Shown: positions 8,420-17,944 of the stretch, piece after piece | How positions within the stretch are numbered: the stretch's first letter is position 1 | Layout of the letters: each line of letters begins with the position of its first letter | Assembly (NCBI GenBank): GCA_937942875.1 | Contig: CALEBT010000084.1 | Location: 1-43,304 of the forward strand | Origin: an uncultured Ignavibacterium sp. | GTDB lineage: Bacteria > Bacteroidota > Ignavibacteria > Ignavibacteriales > Ignavibacteriaceae | Reading direction: 5' to 3' | DNA length: 43,304 nt | Notes under the pieces: generated by a model | Seen by the model: only the letters and a program-made list of their open reading frames with translations | Databases searched by the model: none | Told to the model about the DNA's origin: nothing | Position numbers and translations under genes: made by a program

Positions 8420-10492
8420 ATGGATAAAAAATATTATAATTTTTTTAATGGAGAAGAAGATAAGCGAGGTAATTCTCCTAAAAGAAATAATAATGATCCT
8501 AATAAACCTGATGAAAATTTTGACTGGTCTAAAATCATCAGAATGGTTTTTGGCTGGGGGGCGGTAATTATTTTCGCTGTCATTATTATGCAGCTTTTCC
8601 GAACAGGAGCTGAAAATTATGTGGAGATTTCCTACGGAGAATATGAAAACCTGTTGAATCAACCCGGGAAAATTCTTTCAGCAAAAATCATAAAGAAAGA
8701 TATTAACGATTATTTCTTCCAGGCTGAATTAAATTCTGAAACCACAGTCAGAGTTGGTAACAGAGATGTTACTGTTAAAGCTATTTCAGTTTATATTCCA
8801 GAGCCCTTGATTAAAGAACAGGAGCTTTTATGGAAAGAAAAAAAAATTGCTTATACCTTTGAAAAAGATTCAACTGAATGGCTTAACGTTATTATTGGTT
8901 TTCTTCCCTGGATTCTTATAATAGCTATATGGATCATAATTATGAGGAGAATGCAGGGGCAAGGTGGAGGAACCAGAGGCATTTTCTCATTTGGAAAGAG
9001 CAAAGCAAAACTAATTACTCCATCAAGTAAACGTGTGACTTTTAAGGATGTTGCTGGTGCAGATGAAGCAAAATTAGAATTACAGGAAATTATTGAATTC
9101 TTAAAAGAACCATCCAAGTTCCAGAAATTAGGCGGTAAAATTCCAAGAGGAGTGCTTCTGTTAGGACCTCCGGGAACAGGGAAAACTCTATTAGCACGTG
9201 CAGTAGCCGGAGAAGCTGGTGTTCCATTCTTTTCAATTTCCGGAGCCGATTTTGTCGAAATGTTTGTAGGTGTTGGTGCAAGCAGAGTTAGAGATTTATT
9301 TGATCAGGGTAAAAAACATGCTCCCTGTATTATTTTTATTGATGAAATTGATGCTGTTGGAAGGCACAGAGGTGCTGGTCTTGGTGGAGGTCACGATGAA
9401 AGGGAACAAACATTAAACCAGTTACTTGTAGAAATGGATGGATTTGAGCAAAACAGCGGCGTTATCATTATTGCTGCAACAAACCGTCCTGATGTTTTAG
9501 ATCCTGCTTTGTTAAGACCCGGAAGATTTGATAGACAAGTTGTAGTTGATCGTCCCGATGTTAAAGGAAGAGAAGGAATTCTAAAAGTTCATACTCGTAA
9601 TATTCCTCTAAGTGAAAAAGTTAACTTAGAAGTACTTGCCAAAGGAACTCCAGGCTTAGCAGGAGCTGAATTAGCGAATTTAGTTAATGAAGCTGCTTTG
9701 CTTGCAGCAAGAAAGAATAAGAAAAAAGTAGAAATGAGTGATTTCGAAGAAGCTAAAGATAAAGTGATGATGGGTATGGAAAGGAAGAGTCTCATTATTT
9801 CTGAAGAAGAAAAGAAAACCACTGCATATCACGAAATCGGGCATGTTCTTGTTGCTCGTATGATTCCGGAAGCTGATCCTGTTCATAAAGTAACAATAAT
9901 TCCTCGTGGTCGCGCATTAGGTGTTACAAGTTATTTACCTATTGACGAAAAACATACTTATGCAAAAGAATATCTCGAAGCTATGATAACTTATGCACTT
10001 GGTGGAAGAGCAGCCGAAAAACTTATTTTTAATCACTTTACTACAGGAGCAGGAAACGATATTGAAAAGGCAACAAATATTGCAAGAAAAATGGTTTGTG
10101 AATGGGGAATGAGCGAAAAACTAGGACCCCTTTCTTATGGAGCTAAACAAGAAGAAATTTTCCTCGGTCGTGAAATTCAAAAGCACAGAGATTACAGTGA
10201 AAAGACAGCTATTGAAATTGATGAAGAAGTCAGAAGTATAATCCGTAAGGCAGAAAAAAGAGCAGAACAAATATTAAAAGATAATATTGAACTACTGCAT
10301 AAATTATCAAAAGAATTGCTTGAAAGAGAAATACTTGATGCAGAAGAAATCGATACAATTATAAAAGGTATGGATTTGCCGCCAGTGGATAAACCGAAGG
10401 AAAATTCAGTAGAAGAAATTCCAGAACACGTTAAGAAACTAATGGAACAGCGAAATAAGAAGGAAATTTCTACAGATAATGAATCAAATTAA
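8420..10492 (+). CDS. ftsH: ATP-dependent zinc metalloprotease FtsH
   Basis: FtsH is a membrane-anchored AAA+ protease that degrades misfolded membrane proteins and regulatory proteins. The two N-terminal membrane helices (about 38-60 and 155-176) bracket a periplasmic domain. The AAA domain has Walker A GPPGTGKT (249-256), pore motif MFVGVG (281-286), Walker B IIFIDE (304-309) and the second region of homology around [19 protein letters not shown], split at residues 355-372. The zinc site is HEIGH (471-475), with Asp547 in [11 protein letters not shown] as third ligand. The usual form is HEAGH, so the Ile is a minor variant that keeps both His and the Glu. The length of 690 is normal. GGAG precedes the ATG, and the end overlaps the next gene by 14 nt. 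Confidence 0.97.
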   Translation: MDKKYYNFFNGEEDKRGNSPKRNNNDPNKPDENFDWSKIIRMVFGWGAVIIFAVIIMQLFRTGAENYVEISYGEYENLLNQPGKILSAKIIKKDINDYFFQAELNSETTVRVGNRDVTVKAISVYIPEPLIKEQELLWKEKKIAYTFEKDSTEWLNVIIGFLPWILIIAIWIIIMRRMQGQGGGTRGIFSFGKSKAKLITPSSKRVTFKDVAGADEAKLELQEIIEFLKEPSKFQKLGGKIPRGVLLLGPPGTGKTLLARAVAGEAGVPFFSISGADFVEMFVGVGASRVRDLFDQGKKHAPCIIFIDEIDAVGRHRGAGLGGGHDEREQTLNQLLVEMDGFEQNSGVIIIAATNRPDVLDPALLRPGRFDRQVVVDRPDVKGREGILKVHTRNIPLSEKVNLEVLAKGTPGLAGAELANLVNEAALLAARKNKKKVEMSDFEEAKDKVMMGMERKSLIISEEEKKTTAYHEIGHVLVARMIPEADPVHKVTIIPRGRALGVTSYLPIDEKHTYAKEYLEAMITYALGGRAAEKLIFNHFTTGAGNDIEKATNIARKMVCEWGMSEKLGPLSYGAKQEEIFLGREIQKHRDYSEKTAIEIDEEVRSIIRKAEKRAEQILKDNIELLHKLSKELLEREILDAEEIDTIIKGMDLPPVDKPKENSVEEIPEHVKKLMEQRNKKEISTDNESN

Positions 10493-11147
10493 TGATGGTA
10501 CAATTTCTTACAGAGATGAATTAATCAGAAAATTAATCCATCTCTGCTCACTCTCAATCCCAATAATTTACTATTTTATCTCAAGACACGACGCACTTTT
10601 AATCCTTGGTATTCTTAGTTTTTTAGCCCTGATAATTGATTTGGGGAGATACAGATTTCCAGAATTTGGAGAGTACTTTTATAAAATTTTTGGATTTCTC
10701 TTAAGAAGGCACGAAAAAGATAAAGTAAAAAAGAATCTTAATGGTGCAACTTATGTCCTTCTGTCAGCATTTCTTGGGGTGCTGATTTTCCCAAAAATCA
10801 TTTTCATAAACGCTTTTGCAATTTTAATTATCAGTGATACTTCAGCTGCTCTTATAGGTAGAAGATTTGGTACTAAAGCTTTTTTAAGAAAAAGTTTACA
10901 GGGAACTTTGGCTTTTTTTATTAGTGCAATGATTGTAGTAATTTTTACACCGAAATTAAATAATAATATCATCGAATATTTTATAGGTTTTTTGGCTGCT
11001 ACTGTAGGTGCTATAGTTGAAAATATTTCAAATGATTTGGTAGATGATAATTTATCTATCCCATTAACTATCGGTTTTTTAATGTGGGGTATGTATTTAA
11101 TTATTTTACCAGATTTGAGCGTTAACCTTATGAATGCTTTAAAATGA
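10479..11147 (+). CDS. SEC59/DGK1-type lipid kinase or phosphatidate cytidylyltransferase-like membrane protein
   Basis: This is a 222-residue polytopic protein with about six or seven hydrophobic segments. The N-terminus has the [16 protein letters not shown] pattern, and the middle has [19 protein letters not shown] followed by [13 protein letters not shown]. These match the family that includes CTP-dependent diacylglycerol, dolichol and phytol kinases and resembles CDP-diglyceride synthases. The conserved Asp-rich and Gly/Arg cytoplasmic loop is where CTP and metal bind in this family (established knowledge). The substrate cannot be read from sequence: polyprenol, phytol or diacylglycerol are all possible. 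It overlaps ftsH by 14 nt and the next lipoprotein gene by 4 nt (ATGA), so it sits in the middle of the greA operon. Confidence 0.75.
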   Translation: MNQINDGTISYRDELIRKLIHLCSLSIPIIYYFISRHDALLILGILSFLALIIDLGRYRFPEFGEYFYKIFGFLLRRHEKDKVKKNLNGATYVLLSAFLGVLIFPKIIFINAFAILIISDTSAALIGRRFGTKAFLRKSLQGTLAFFISAMIVVIFTPKLNNNIIEYFIGFLAATVGAIVENISNDLVDDNLSIPLTIGFLMWGMYLIILPDLSVNLMNALK

Positions 11148-12241
11148 AAATTATTTCAAAATTTTTGTTTATCATTTCAATAATTCTTTTTATTGGATGC
11201 GATTCTAAAAAGAATGCCTTTGGACTTGAAGACGAAATTTATGTCGTAGCGGATTCTCTCGAATATGAAGAGCTAAAATTAGCTCTTGAATCTACCTTTG
11301 AATTAGAGATTAACACTCCTTTACCCGAAAAACTTTTTACATTAAAATTCACCCAACTGAAAAATTTAGATAGAGTAAAAAACAGAAAAAACGTTGTTAT
11401 AGTTGCTCCTTTGTCCTCTGGTTCTGATGTTTCAAATTTTATAAATCAGGTTGTAGATGACTCGATTAAATCTTTATTCAGAAACAGCGAAGATTTTTTC
11501 CTTGTACAAAATGATTTATGGGCAAAAAATCAGTTAGTGACAGTACTTTCTGCCGAATCAATGCAGGAACTTGAATTCAGAATATTAAAAAATAAAGATA
11601 AACTGCTGTATGCTTATCAGAAAAAATCAAATGACAGACTGAAGGAAAGTTTGTATAATGCGAAATATGAGCGGAAAGAAATTGAAGGATTGTTGCTTAG
11701 AGATTTTGGATGGGTAATTTACGTTCAGGCAGACTTTAAATTAGCTAAAAAAGATTCTGTAAATAATTTTGTCTGGTTACGAAGGTCACCTAACAGTGAT
11801 ATGGAAAGATGGATATTTATCCATTGGATTGATAACGCAACCCCAGCCTATCTGAATATTGATTCAATAAAAAATATCAGAAATCGACTAACCGAAAAAT
11901 ATTATCAAACCTCTGATGATTCTGCCTTTGTTGTTATCGCCAAAGATTTCTTAATATCTAATGAAGTTAACTTTAATGGTAGATATGCTATTTTGACTCA
12001 GGGCTTATGGGATTTGAATATTAAAGGAATGGGAGGACCTTTTATTAATTACACTTTTTACGATGAGAATACCAGACGAATTTATATGCTTGATGGTTCT
12101 GTTTATGCTCCCAAATATTACAAAAGAAATCTCATTCAACAGGTGGATGTTTTGCTACAATCTTTCCTAACAAAAGAAGAATTGTCCAAAGATAGAATAG
12201 ATAAACTGATAAACTCAATTGATGAATCAGTTAAATACTAA
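11144..12241 (+). CDS. DUF4837-like lipoprotein
   Basis: A 365-residue protein begins with a lipoprotein signal peptide: [19 protein letters not shown], with the lipidated Cys at 19. The mature part has no transmembrane segment and contains DRVKNRKNVVIVAPL and, near the end, GLWDLNIKGMGGPFINY. I recognise this as resembling the DUF4837 lipoproteins common in Bacteroidota, whose function is unknown; a database search would settle it. It is the last gene of the greA operon, joined to the lipid-kinase-like gene by ATGA. Its final 15 nt overlap the end of the convergent DUF2723 gene. Confidence 0.7.
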   Translation: MKIISKFLFIISIILFIGCDSKKNAFGLEDEIYVVADSLEYEELKLALESTFELEINTPLPEKLFTLKFTQLKNLDRVKNRKNVVIVAPLSSGSDVSNFINQVVDDSIKSLFRNSEDFFLVQNDLWAKNQLVTVLSAESMQELEFRILKNKDKLLYAYQKKSNDRLKESLYNAKYERKEIEGLLLRDFGWVIYVQADFKLAKKDSVNNFVWLRRSPNSDMERWIFIHWIDNATPAYLNIDSIKNIRNRLTEKYYQTSDDSAFVVIAKDFLISNEVNFNGRYAILTQGLWDLNIKGMGGPFINYTFYDENTRRIYMLDGSVYAPKYYKRNLIQQVDVLLQSFLTKEELSKDRIDKLINSIDESVKY

Positions 12242-14137
12242 ATCACGAAGTTGATTCGGGATTGTAATGTCAGGACTTATCTTTAAAGCTTTCCTGATAT
12301 AAACCATAGCTCTATCGTCCTTATTATATAACCTTTCATAAATAGCTCTGTTTAATAGCATTGAAGATACAATATTTACTACGCCAATCTGATATCTGTC
12401 GCTTATTTTATTAATTCTAAGTTCAAAATCTGGTAGCGGAGCCTCAACATAATCTTTTGAGTTAACAACTTTGAAAGTTAATAAATATGGGACAATATCA
12501 TATCCCGCTGGTAAACTAAATTCTCCTCTTCGCATTTCATTTTCAATTATCTCTGGTGTAAGATGAATTTCCCTTTTGTCAAAATTGGTTAACACCAAAT
12601 TAGTCATAATTCTTCTGTATAAAGATTCAAGCAGATTTGAATCAAAGTTTTCTTTTCTTTCGAATGGTTTCAAAGCATTAAGGAACAAACCGATTTCTGT
12701 TTTAATTCCCGATAAAATATCAGGATAACTTGTTTCGATTTGATTAAAATACCACGACCTTCTTAAAAGTTCTTTATCTATTACAGCAATATCTTTTCTA
12801 AAATCTTCTACGAATTGAAAATAGTAAGCAGGAGATATGAAGTAGTCCCATTGGTAACCAAATATCAGAGAATTTTCCGGAAGAGATTTTAATAGTGCTT
12901 TACTGTAATCTTCATAGATATAATTTTTACTTTGATCAACAGATGAAAAGTTAGCTAATAATTGAATAAGCGGGAATAAAAGAAAAACAAAAATTTTATA
13001 ATCAGTCCTTAAAACCGGTAGTCTTCTGATAGTCCATATAATTCCGAAAACAGAAAAATAAGAAAGAGAGAAATAGGATAAGAGAAAATAGGAGTCTATG
13101 TCATTTATATCATAATTAATTGAATAGAGTACTGTAAAAACAAAAATTAAGATGTTAAAAAAGAAAAACCTAAAATAGTATTTGAAAGCAAAAAATATCC
13201 CTACTGCACTTAGAAGCAAAGTAAGATAAAACTCTTTAGGCAAATTAGAGAAATAATAAGCAAATTGCTTTTTTGCTGAATCCATTGAAGAGAATAACCA
13301 AACCTGATATTGAAATCCGGAAACGTGTCTGAGAATTCTTTCTAAATCAACAGGATTACCCCAATTTAATACTGGGTTTTGTAATGCTCTGAACGGGAGA
13401 TAAGAATAAAATATAATTAAAAGAATAAAGAAGAAAATAATCATTAATAAAAGTTTGCGGAATGATTTATAGTCAAATCCGTTTTTCAAAAAATAAAGAT
13501 ATGCTGTTGCAGGTAGAATCAATAAAGTTGTCATATGATTAGAAAAACCAAGTGCTAAGACTAAAGCAAAAACAAACCAAGGCTTGTATTTATTTTGTTC
13601 TGAAGAATAAATGTAGGACTTCAGAAGAAACAGAATAATTAAACCAAATAGTAAAATCTGCAAACTATAAACTTCTACACTTGTACTTTGAAACCAAAAT
13701 GTTTTGGAAAAAGCTAATATTAATCCTGAAACAATTGCAATTATTTTTTTCTCATTATCAGTTAATTCCAAATCGTTAGGATTATTAGACTGAGATTTCT
13801 TTTTCTTAGGTATGACCTTCTCTTTCTTAAAATGTTGGATGTTATCTAAAAGAAGATTAACTGAATATGTAAATAAACCAACTCCGCCTGATACAAATAT
13901 CAGAGCTAATAAATTCATCTGAAATATTTTAGAAGAAAAGAAAGGTATTAAAGAGAAAATGTAACCAATAATTGTGAAAAGGGGATATCCTGTTGGATGA
14001 GCAATACCTAATTTAATCTGTACCGTGGCTAGCTCGCCGCTATCAATTTGAATAACTGAAGGAGCTAAAGTAAACAAATAAACTAAAATTGAGACAGCAA
14101 TTGTAATCCATAAATAATATTTGCTGAAATATTTCAT
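12227..14137 (-). CDS. DUF2723 family membrane protein (GT-C glycosyltransferase-like) with C-terminal TPR-like segment
   Basis: A 636-residue polytopic protein. The first helix leads to FTLAPSVIQIDSGELATVQIKLGIAHPTGYPLF, whose key pieces are the acidic IDSGE (after the first helix) and the HPTGYPLF motif; both are the DUF2723 signature. In GT-C enzymes such as protein O-mannosyltransferases the first-loop acidic residue is catalytic (family knowledge). About ten further membrane helices follow to residue ~400. The last ~230 residues are soluble and end with one TPR-like repeat (residues ~595-630: RAIYERLYNKDDRAMVYIRK). It probably transfers sugar from a lipid carrier outside the inner membrane (inference). 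It starts 4 nt after the glnE stop. Confidence 0.8.
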   Translation of the reverse strand: MKYFSKYYLWITIAVSILVYLFTLAPSVIQIDSGELATVQIKLGIAHPTGYPLFTIIGYIFSLIPFFSSKIFQMNLLALIFVSGGVGLFTYSVNLLLDNIQHFKKEKVIPKKKKSQSNNPNDLELTDNEKKIIAIVSGLILAFSKTFWFQSTSVEVYSLQILLFGLIILFLLKSYIYSSEQNKYKPWFVFALVLALGFSNHMTTLLILPATAYLYFLKNGFDYKSFRKLLLMIIFFFILLIIFYSYLPFRALQNPVLNWGNPVDLERILRHVSGFQYQVWLFSSMDSAKKQFAYYFSNLPKEFYLTLLLSAVGIFFAFKYYFRFFFFNILIFVFTVLYSINYDINDIDSYFLLSYFSLSYFSVFGIIWTIRRLPVLRTDYKIFVFLLFPLIQLLANFSSVDQSKNYIYEDYSKALLKSLPENSLIFGYQWDYFISPAYYFQFVEDFRKDIAVIDKELLRRSWYFNQIETSYPDILSGIKTEIGLFLNALKPFERKENFDSNLLESLYRRIMTNLVLTNFDKREIHLTPEIIENEMRRGEFSLPAGYDIVPYLLTFKVVNSKDYVEAPLPDFELRINKISDRYQIGVVNIVSSMLLNRAIYERLYNKDDRAMVYIRKALKISPDITIPNQLRDLVFN

Positions 14138-14141
14138 AATG

Positions 14142-16919
14142 TTAAAAAAATGTTTTGTTGAAAATTTTTATGTTCTCATTTAAGACTTTGTTAATATTTT
14201 CATATAAATCCATCGCAGATTTAAAGCTAAAAATCTCTGAAAGATAATTAAAGTTTTCATCCTCTTGATTAACTTTTACAGATTTTGAGCCAGAGAGAAG
14301 TTGATAAAAAATCTCAAAATTTTTCAGGAAAAGATAATTATTATTAATCTTTTCAAATAAATTCTGCTCTTTATAATACTCACTTAATAAAACAATTTTA
14401 TTTAGTGTTGGTATCTGCAATAAATTACCCATTCTATTACAAAAAAGTAAACTGTAGTATCCAATAATAAAGTATAAATCTATCAATCCGCCTTTTGACT
14501 TTTTTAGATTAATGATATACTGCGAATCAGAGGTTAATCTGTTTCTCATAGTTATCAAATCATTTTTGATTTTATATACATTTAGTGAGGTTACTTTTTC
14601 AACAATTTTATGTATCAGCTTATCAAATTTATCTTTATTACCAAAAATCAAAATTGATTTCGTAAAACTTAAAAATTCCCAAACTTCAGCTCTTTTTTCG
14701 ACATAATTAATATAGTCCTGATAGTTCCATACAAGCGGACTGCTTTTACCCTCAGGTCTTAAACGACAATCAACTTCTGTTTTTAACTCGGATTTTAATT
14801 TATTTAGAAATTTCTGAAAATCTGACTGGGCATTTTGATATTTATCTAAGTGATTAACTATAAAAACAAGGTCAATATCACTAAAGAAATTCATTTCATC
14901 AGAAGCAAAACTACCTAAACCAATAATTATTAAATCATTTTTATATTTATTTACTAATCCTTCAACTTGTAAAGAACTTTGAATTCTCTGATAAAAATAT
15001 TCTGTTTGTAGTTTTTGAAATTTTAACGGGTTAATTATTCCAGCAAATAGCTGCAGTCCAGATATAAACTTAAATAGGTCAGTACTAAGATCTTCCATTT
15101 TATCAGTCTGTAATTCACTAAATGCTTTTCGTGAAATCAATAAATCAATAGCTTGTTTTGACTCTAATAAAATGTGGAATAAAAGTTTTGATTGTTCACA
15201 GATTTTACACGTTATATTAAGAAGCTTTTTATCAGTAAGAGTGTCAAACCAAAGTTTTGGAAGAGGATGAGATTTTGTAATTTTTGAAAAATTATCAAGT
15301 GTCAAATCCGGGTTTTGAGATTTTTCAAGATATGAAATAATAGAATCTGAAATCTGATTGAAAGAATTAACAGTTGATTCATCAAACCTATTTGTGTTAA
15401 CAAGACCGATACCTGTGGAAAGATAGTTAAAATTTGAAAACGCTTTTTTCTTATCAGAAAAATTTATCTTATCAAGATTATTAGTACTTTTATCAGGACA
15501 TACAATCTGATTAAAAAATGATGCATTAAAAGTTTTTCTTTTATCAACATCTTGAAGAAAAGATTTTGAATCAGAATAACCAAGTTTATATGATAACTTT
15601 TCTAAAATTTCACTTGATTCAGGGATTAAATGAGTTTGAAAGTTGTTCATTAGTTGCATAAAATGCTCAATCTTTCTGAACAGTATATAATTAGACTTTA
15701 GATTTGAATATTCATACTTGTTAATGAGTTTGTATTTGAAAAGTTTTTGAATGGATTTTAATGTATTTCTTTCTCTTAACTTTGGATTTTTACCACCATT
15801 AAGAATTAGTAAGGCTTGTATTGCAAATTCAATATCACGAATTCCTCCTGAAGATAACTTAATGTTTTTATCTGAGTCGGTGTTTTTTTCAATACTAAGT
15901 TTCATTGACTTTAATTTCTCAACAGGAGAGTTGAAAAAAGTTTTTGGATAAATAATTCTTTGAACAAATTCAGAAAATTGTTTGTATAACTTTTTGTCTC
16001 CGCCAACATAAGAGCACTTTATGAGCATCTGTTTTTCCCATTGCTCGCACTGGTTTTCATAATAATAAAGAACATTAGAAATTGTATTAACCAGCTCAGA
16101 ATTTCTACCATAAGGTCTTAAACGAAAATCTATTCTGTATAAGTCTCCTTTTTCGGTAAGTAAAGAAGATGTCTTTATAAAGAGTTTGATTGCATTTTCA
16201 AATAAGGTATTAGAAAACAAATTACTGTCAATTTGAGAATTTGATTCAGTAAATAGGATAAGATCAATATCCGAGCTGTAATTTAATTCTTTTCCGCCGA
16301 GTTTCCCTAAAGAAACTAAGCTATAATTAGGTAGTTTTTTAATCCCATATTTTGTTTTTATTTCATTCAGGCATAAAATAAACAAATAGTTACATATTGC
16401 ATTTGCCAGATGAGATAAAAGTTCTGTTATTTTAAATAATTGTTCATTAAGAAAATAATCCAGAATCCCGATTCGTAAAATTTCTTCCTTCTTAAAGTTT
16501 CTAAGAGAATTTACTTTAGAATTAAAAGTTGAATAATTAGAGTCAATTTTTTTTACAGAATCATCGAAGTATTTTTTATTAAGTTTCTGTTTGAGAACCT
16601 CTGGATTAGTAACCCAATAAAAATAACCAGGGTTTTGGACAAGAATATCAGTCAGATAATTACTATAAGAAACAATTGTAAGTAAAATTTCAAGATAATG
16701 ATCATACTTCAACAAATCGTTAATTAAAAGATTTAGTTGAAATTGATTCTCAAAAACTCTTAATAAATTTACCTCTGAAGATCTGGTGAAATAAAAATTT
16801 GGAAGTAAAGATTCGGTTTTATAAATGAACTTTTCAATAATAACGGCGCTTATTCTATTGGCACTTAGTTGAAAAAATTTTGAGATAAACTCTTCAGATA
16901 ATCTTTCAATCTTGTACAT
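14142..16919 (-). CDS. glnE: GlnE-type bifunctional glutamine synthetase adenylyltransferase/deadenylase
   Basis: GlnE attaches and removes AMP on glutamine synthetase in response to nitrogen state. The 925-residue length matches the family. The first nucleotidyltransferase domain (the adenylyl-removing one in E. coli) has the canonical SLGKLGGKELNYSSDIDLI with Asp217/Asp219, followed by IDFRLRPYGR. The second (adenylylating) domain reads GLGSFASDEMNFFSDIDLVF with Asp681/Asp683, then DCRLRPEGKSSPLV. The metal-binding DxD pair is kept, but the usual GKLGG loop is replaced. No glutamine synthetase or PII gene is in the window. The gene is followed after 4 nt by the DUF2723 gene. The family is certain; two-way activity is inferred. 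Confidence 0.88.
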   Translation of the reverse strand: MYKIERLSEEFISKFFQLSANRISAVIIEKFIYKTESLLPNFYFTRSSEVNLLRVFENQFQLNLLINDLLKYDHYLEILLTIVSYSNYLTDILVQNPGYFYWVTNPEVLKQKLNKKYFDDSVKKIDSNYSTFNSKVNSLRNFKKEEILRIGILDYFLNEQLFKITELLSHLANAICNYLFILCLNEIKTKYGIKKLPNYSLVSLGKLGGKELNYSSDIDLILFTESNSQIDSNLFSNTLFENAIKLFIKTSSLLTEKGDLYRIDFRLRPYGRNSELVNTISNVLYYYENQCEQWEKQMLIKCSYVGGDKKLYKQFSEFVQRIIYPKTFFNSPVEKLKSMKLSIEKNTDSDKNIKLSSGGIRDIEFAIQALLILNGGKNPKLRERNTLKSIQKLFKYKLINKYEYSNLKSNYILFRKIEHFMQLMNNFQTHLIPESSEILEKLSYKLGYSDSKSFLQDVDKRKTFNASFFNQIVCPDKSTNNLDKINFSDKKKAFSNFNYLSTGIGLVNTNRFDESTVNSFNQISDSIISYLEKSQNPDLTLDNFSKITKSHPLPKLWFDTLTDKKLLNITCKICEQSKLLFHILLESKQAIDLLISRKAFSELQTDKMEDLSTDLFKFISGLQLFAGIINPLKFQKLQTEYFYQRIQSSLQVEGLVNKYKNDLIIIGLGSFASDEMNFFSDIDLVFIVNHLDKYQNAQSDFQKFLNKLKSELKTEVDCRLRPEGKSSPLVWNYQDYINYVEKRAEVWEFLSFTKSILIFGNKDKFDKLIHKIVEKVTSLNVYKIKNDLITMRNRLTSDSQYIINLKKSKGGLIDLYFIIGYYSLLFCNRMGNLLQIPTLNKIVLLSEYYKEQNLFEKINNNYLFLKNFEIFYQLLSGSKSVKVNQEDENFNYLSEIFSFKSAMDLYENINKVLNENIKIFNKTFF

Positions 16920-16983
16920 TATAATTCAATAACCTGATTTAATCGTTTCTTAAATATATGAAAGAAAATTAAGTTAGATTTAA

Positions 16984-17391
16984 TTAAGATAAGCTAATTT
17001 CGTCGAAATCAGATTTTCGGGTTTTAATCATTAAAAGATGAATTGTTACCCCAATAGCAATAAGTAAAAGCACAATTTTTATTACAATTTCTGAAGTAAA
17101 AAATAATATTGATATTAAGATCATTATCCATAAAAAAAGAATATTGAAAAATTTTGACTTTAATGTTAGTCCGCTTTTTTCTTCATAATTTTTGATATAC
17201 TGCCCAAATAACTTATGATTTTTAAGCCACTGATGTGCTCTTGGAGAGCTTTTTATAAAACAAGCTGATGCAAGTATTAAGAAAATAGTAGTGGGAAGAA
17301 CCGGTAAAAATATGCCTATAGTTCCGATTAAAACCAACAATATTCCGCTGATAAAGTAAAAATATTTTTGAATTTTATAATATTCTGACAT
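16984..17391 (-). CDS. DUF454 (YbaN-like) inner membrane protein
   Basis: A 135-residue membrane protein with an N-terminal hydrophobic stretch holding GTIGIFLPVLPTTIFLILAS, then ACFIKSSPRAHQWLKNHKLFGQYI. The latter, with the SPR..W and LFG elements, is the DUF454/YbaN signature. Two further hydrophobic helices follow (about 85-125). The family's function is not known. It stands alone, 64 nt upstream of glnE and divergent from the thioesterase gene (137 nt between them). Confidence 0.85.
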   Translation of the reverse strand: MSEYYKIQKYFYFISGILLVLIGTIGIFLPVLPTTIFLILASACFIKSSPRAHQWLKNHKLFGQYIKNYEEKSGLTLKSKFFNILFLWIMILISILFFTSEIVIKIVLLLIAIGVTIHLLMIKTRKSDFDEISLS

Positions 17392-17528
17392 AATACAATT
17401 ACCGGCTATTTACTAAAATATACTTAAGGCCAAACACATCATTAATCCAAATAATTCATTTGTTATATTTAAGATAGAATTTAACACAAATTTATTTTCC
17501 TTTTCCAAATTTAATAAGGTATTTCAAA

Positions 17529-17936
17529 ATGATAGAAATAAAATATAAAATTGGTTTTTCTGATTGTGACCCTGCGGGGATAATATTTTATTCAAGAGTA
17601 TTTGAATATTGTCACAAAGTTTACGAAGAACTTATCAGCTCATTTAATCTTGAAGAAAATTATTGGTTTAATCAAAAATATCTTGTGCCTATAATCAGCT
17701 CTTCAAGTAAATACTTAAAGCCATTAAAGTATAATGATAAGGTGACTATAAGATTAATTGTTAAAGAGTTAAAAAAATCTTCGTTTGAACTTTATTACAG
17801 TATTTATAAAGATAATAACTTATCAGTTGTTGTAAACACTATTCACGTTTTCATAAATCCGAAAACCTGGGAAAAGACAGAAATTCCGGTTGATATAAAA
17901 GATAAGTTATTTAAGCATTTGGATAAGATAGAATAA
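17529..17936 (+). CDS. Hot-dog acyl-CoA thioesterase (4HBT family), probable DHNA-CoA hydrolase
   Basis: A 135-residue single hot-dog domain. The signature FSDCDPAGIIFYSRVFEY (10-27) carries Asp14 at the position of the catalytic Asp17 of Pseudomonas 4-hydroxybenzoyl-CoA thioesterase. The rest shows the usual strands (KYLKPLKYNDKVTIRL, SFELYYSIY). It lies tail to tail with menE at 8 nt. In cyanobacteria and plants the hydrolase that turns DHNA-CoA into DHNA, between MenB and MenA, belongs to this family. Since no other such enzyme is in the men operon, I infer that role; a general acyl-CoA thioesterase is the alternative. The start ATG follows AAGGT at 8 nt. Confidence 0.82.
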   Translation: MIEIKYKIGFSDCDPAGIIFYSRVFEYCHKVYEELISSFNLEENYWFNQKYLVPIISSSSKYLKPLKYNDKVTIRLIVKELKKSSFELYYSIYKDNNLSVVVNTIHVFINPKTWEKTEIPVDIKDKLFKHLDKIE

Positions 17937-17944
17937 TATCAGAT

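Noticed and set aside
8420-10492. HEIGH instead of HEAGH in FtsH as a sign of an inactive protease.
   Set aside because: Both zinc histidines, the catalytic Glu and the Asp547 ligand are present. The Ala-to-Ile change alone does not imply loss of activity.
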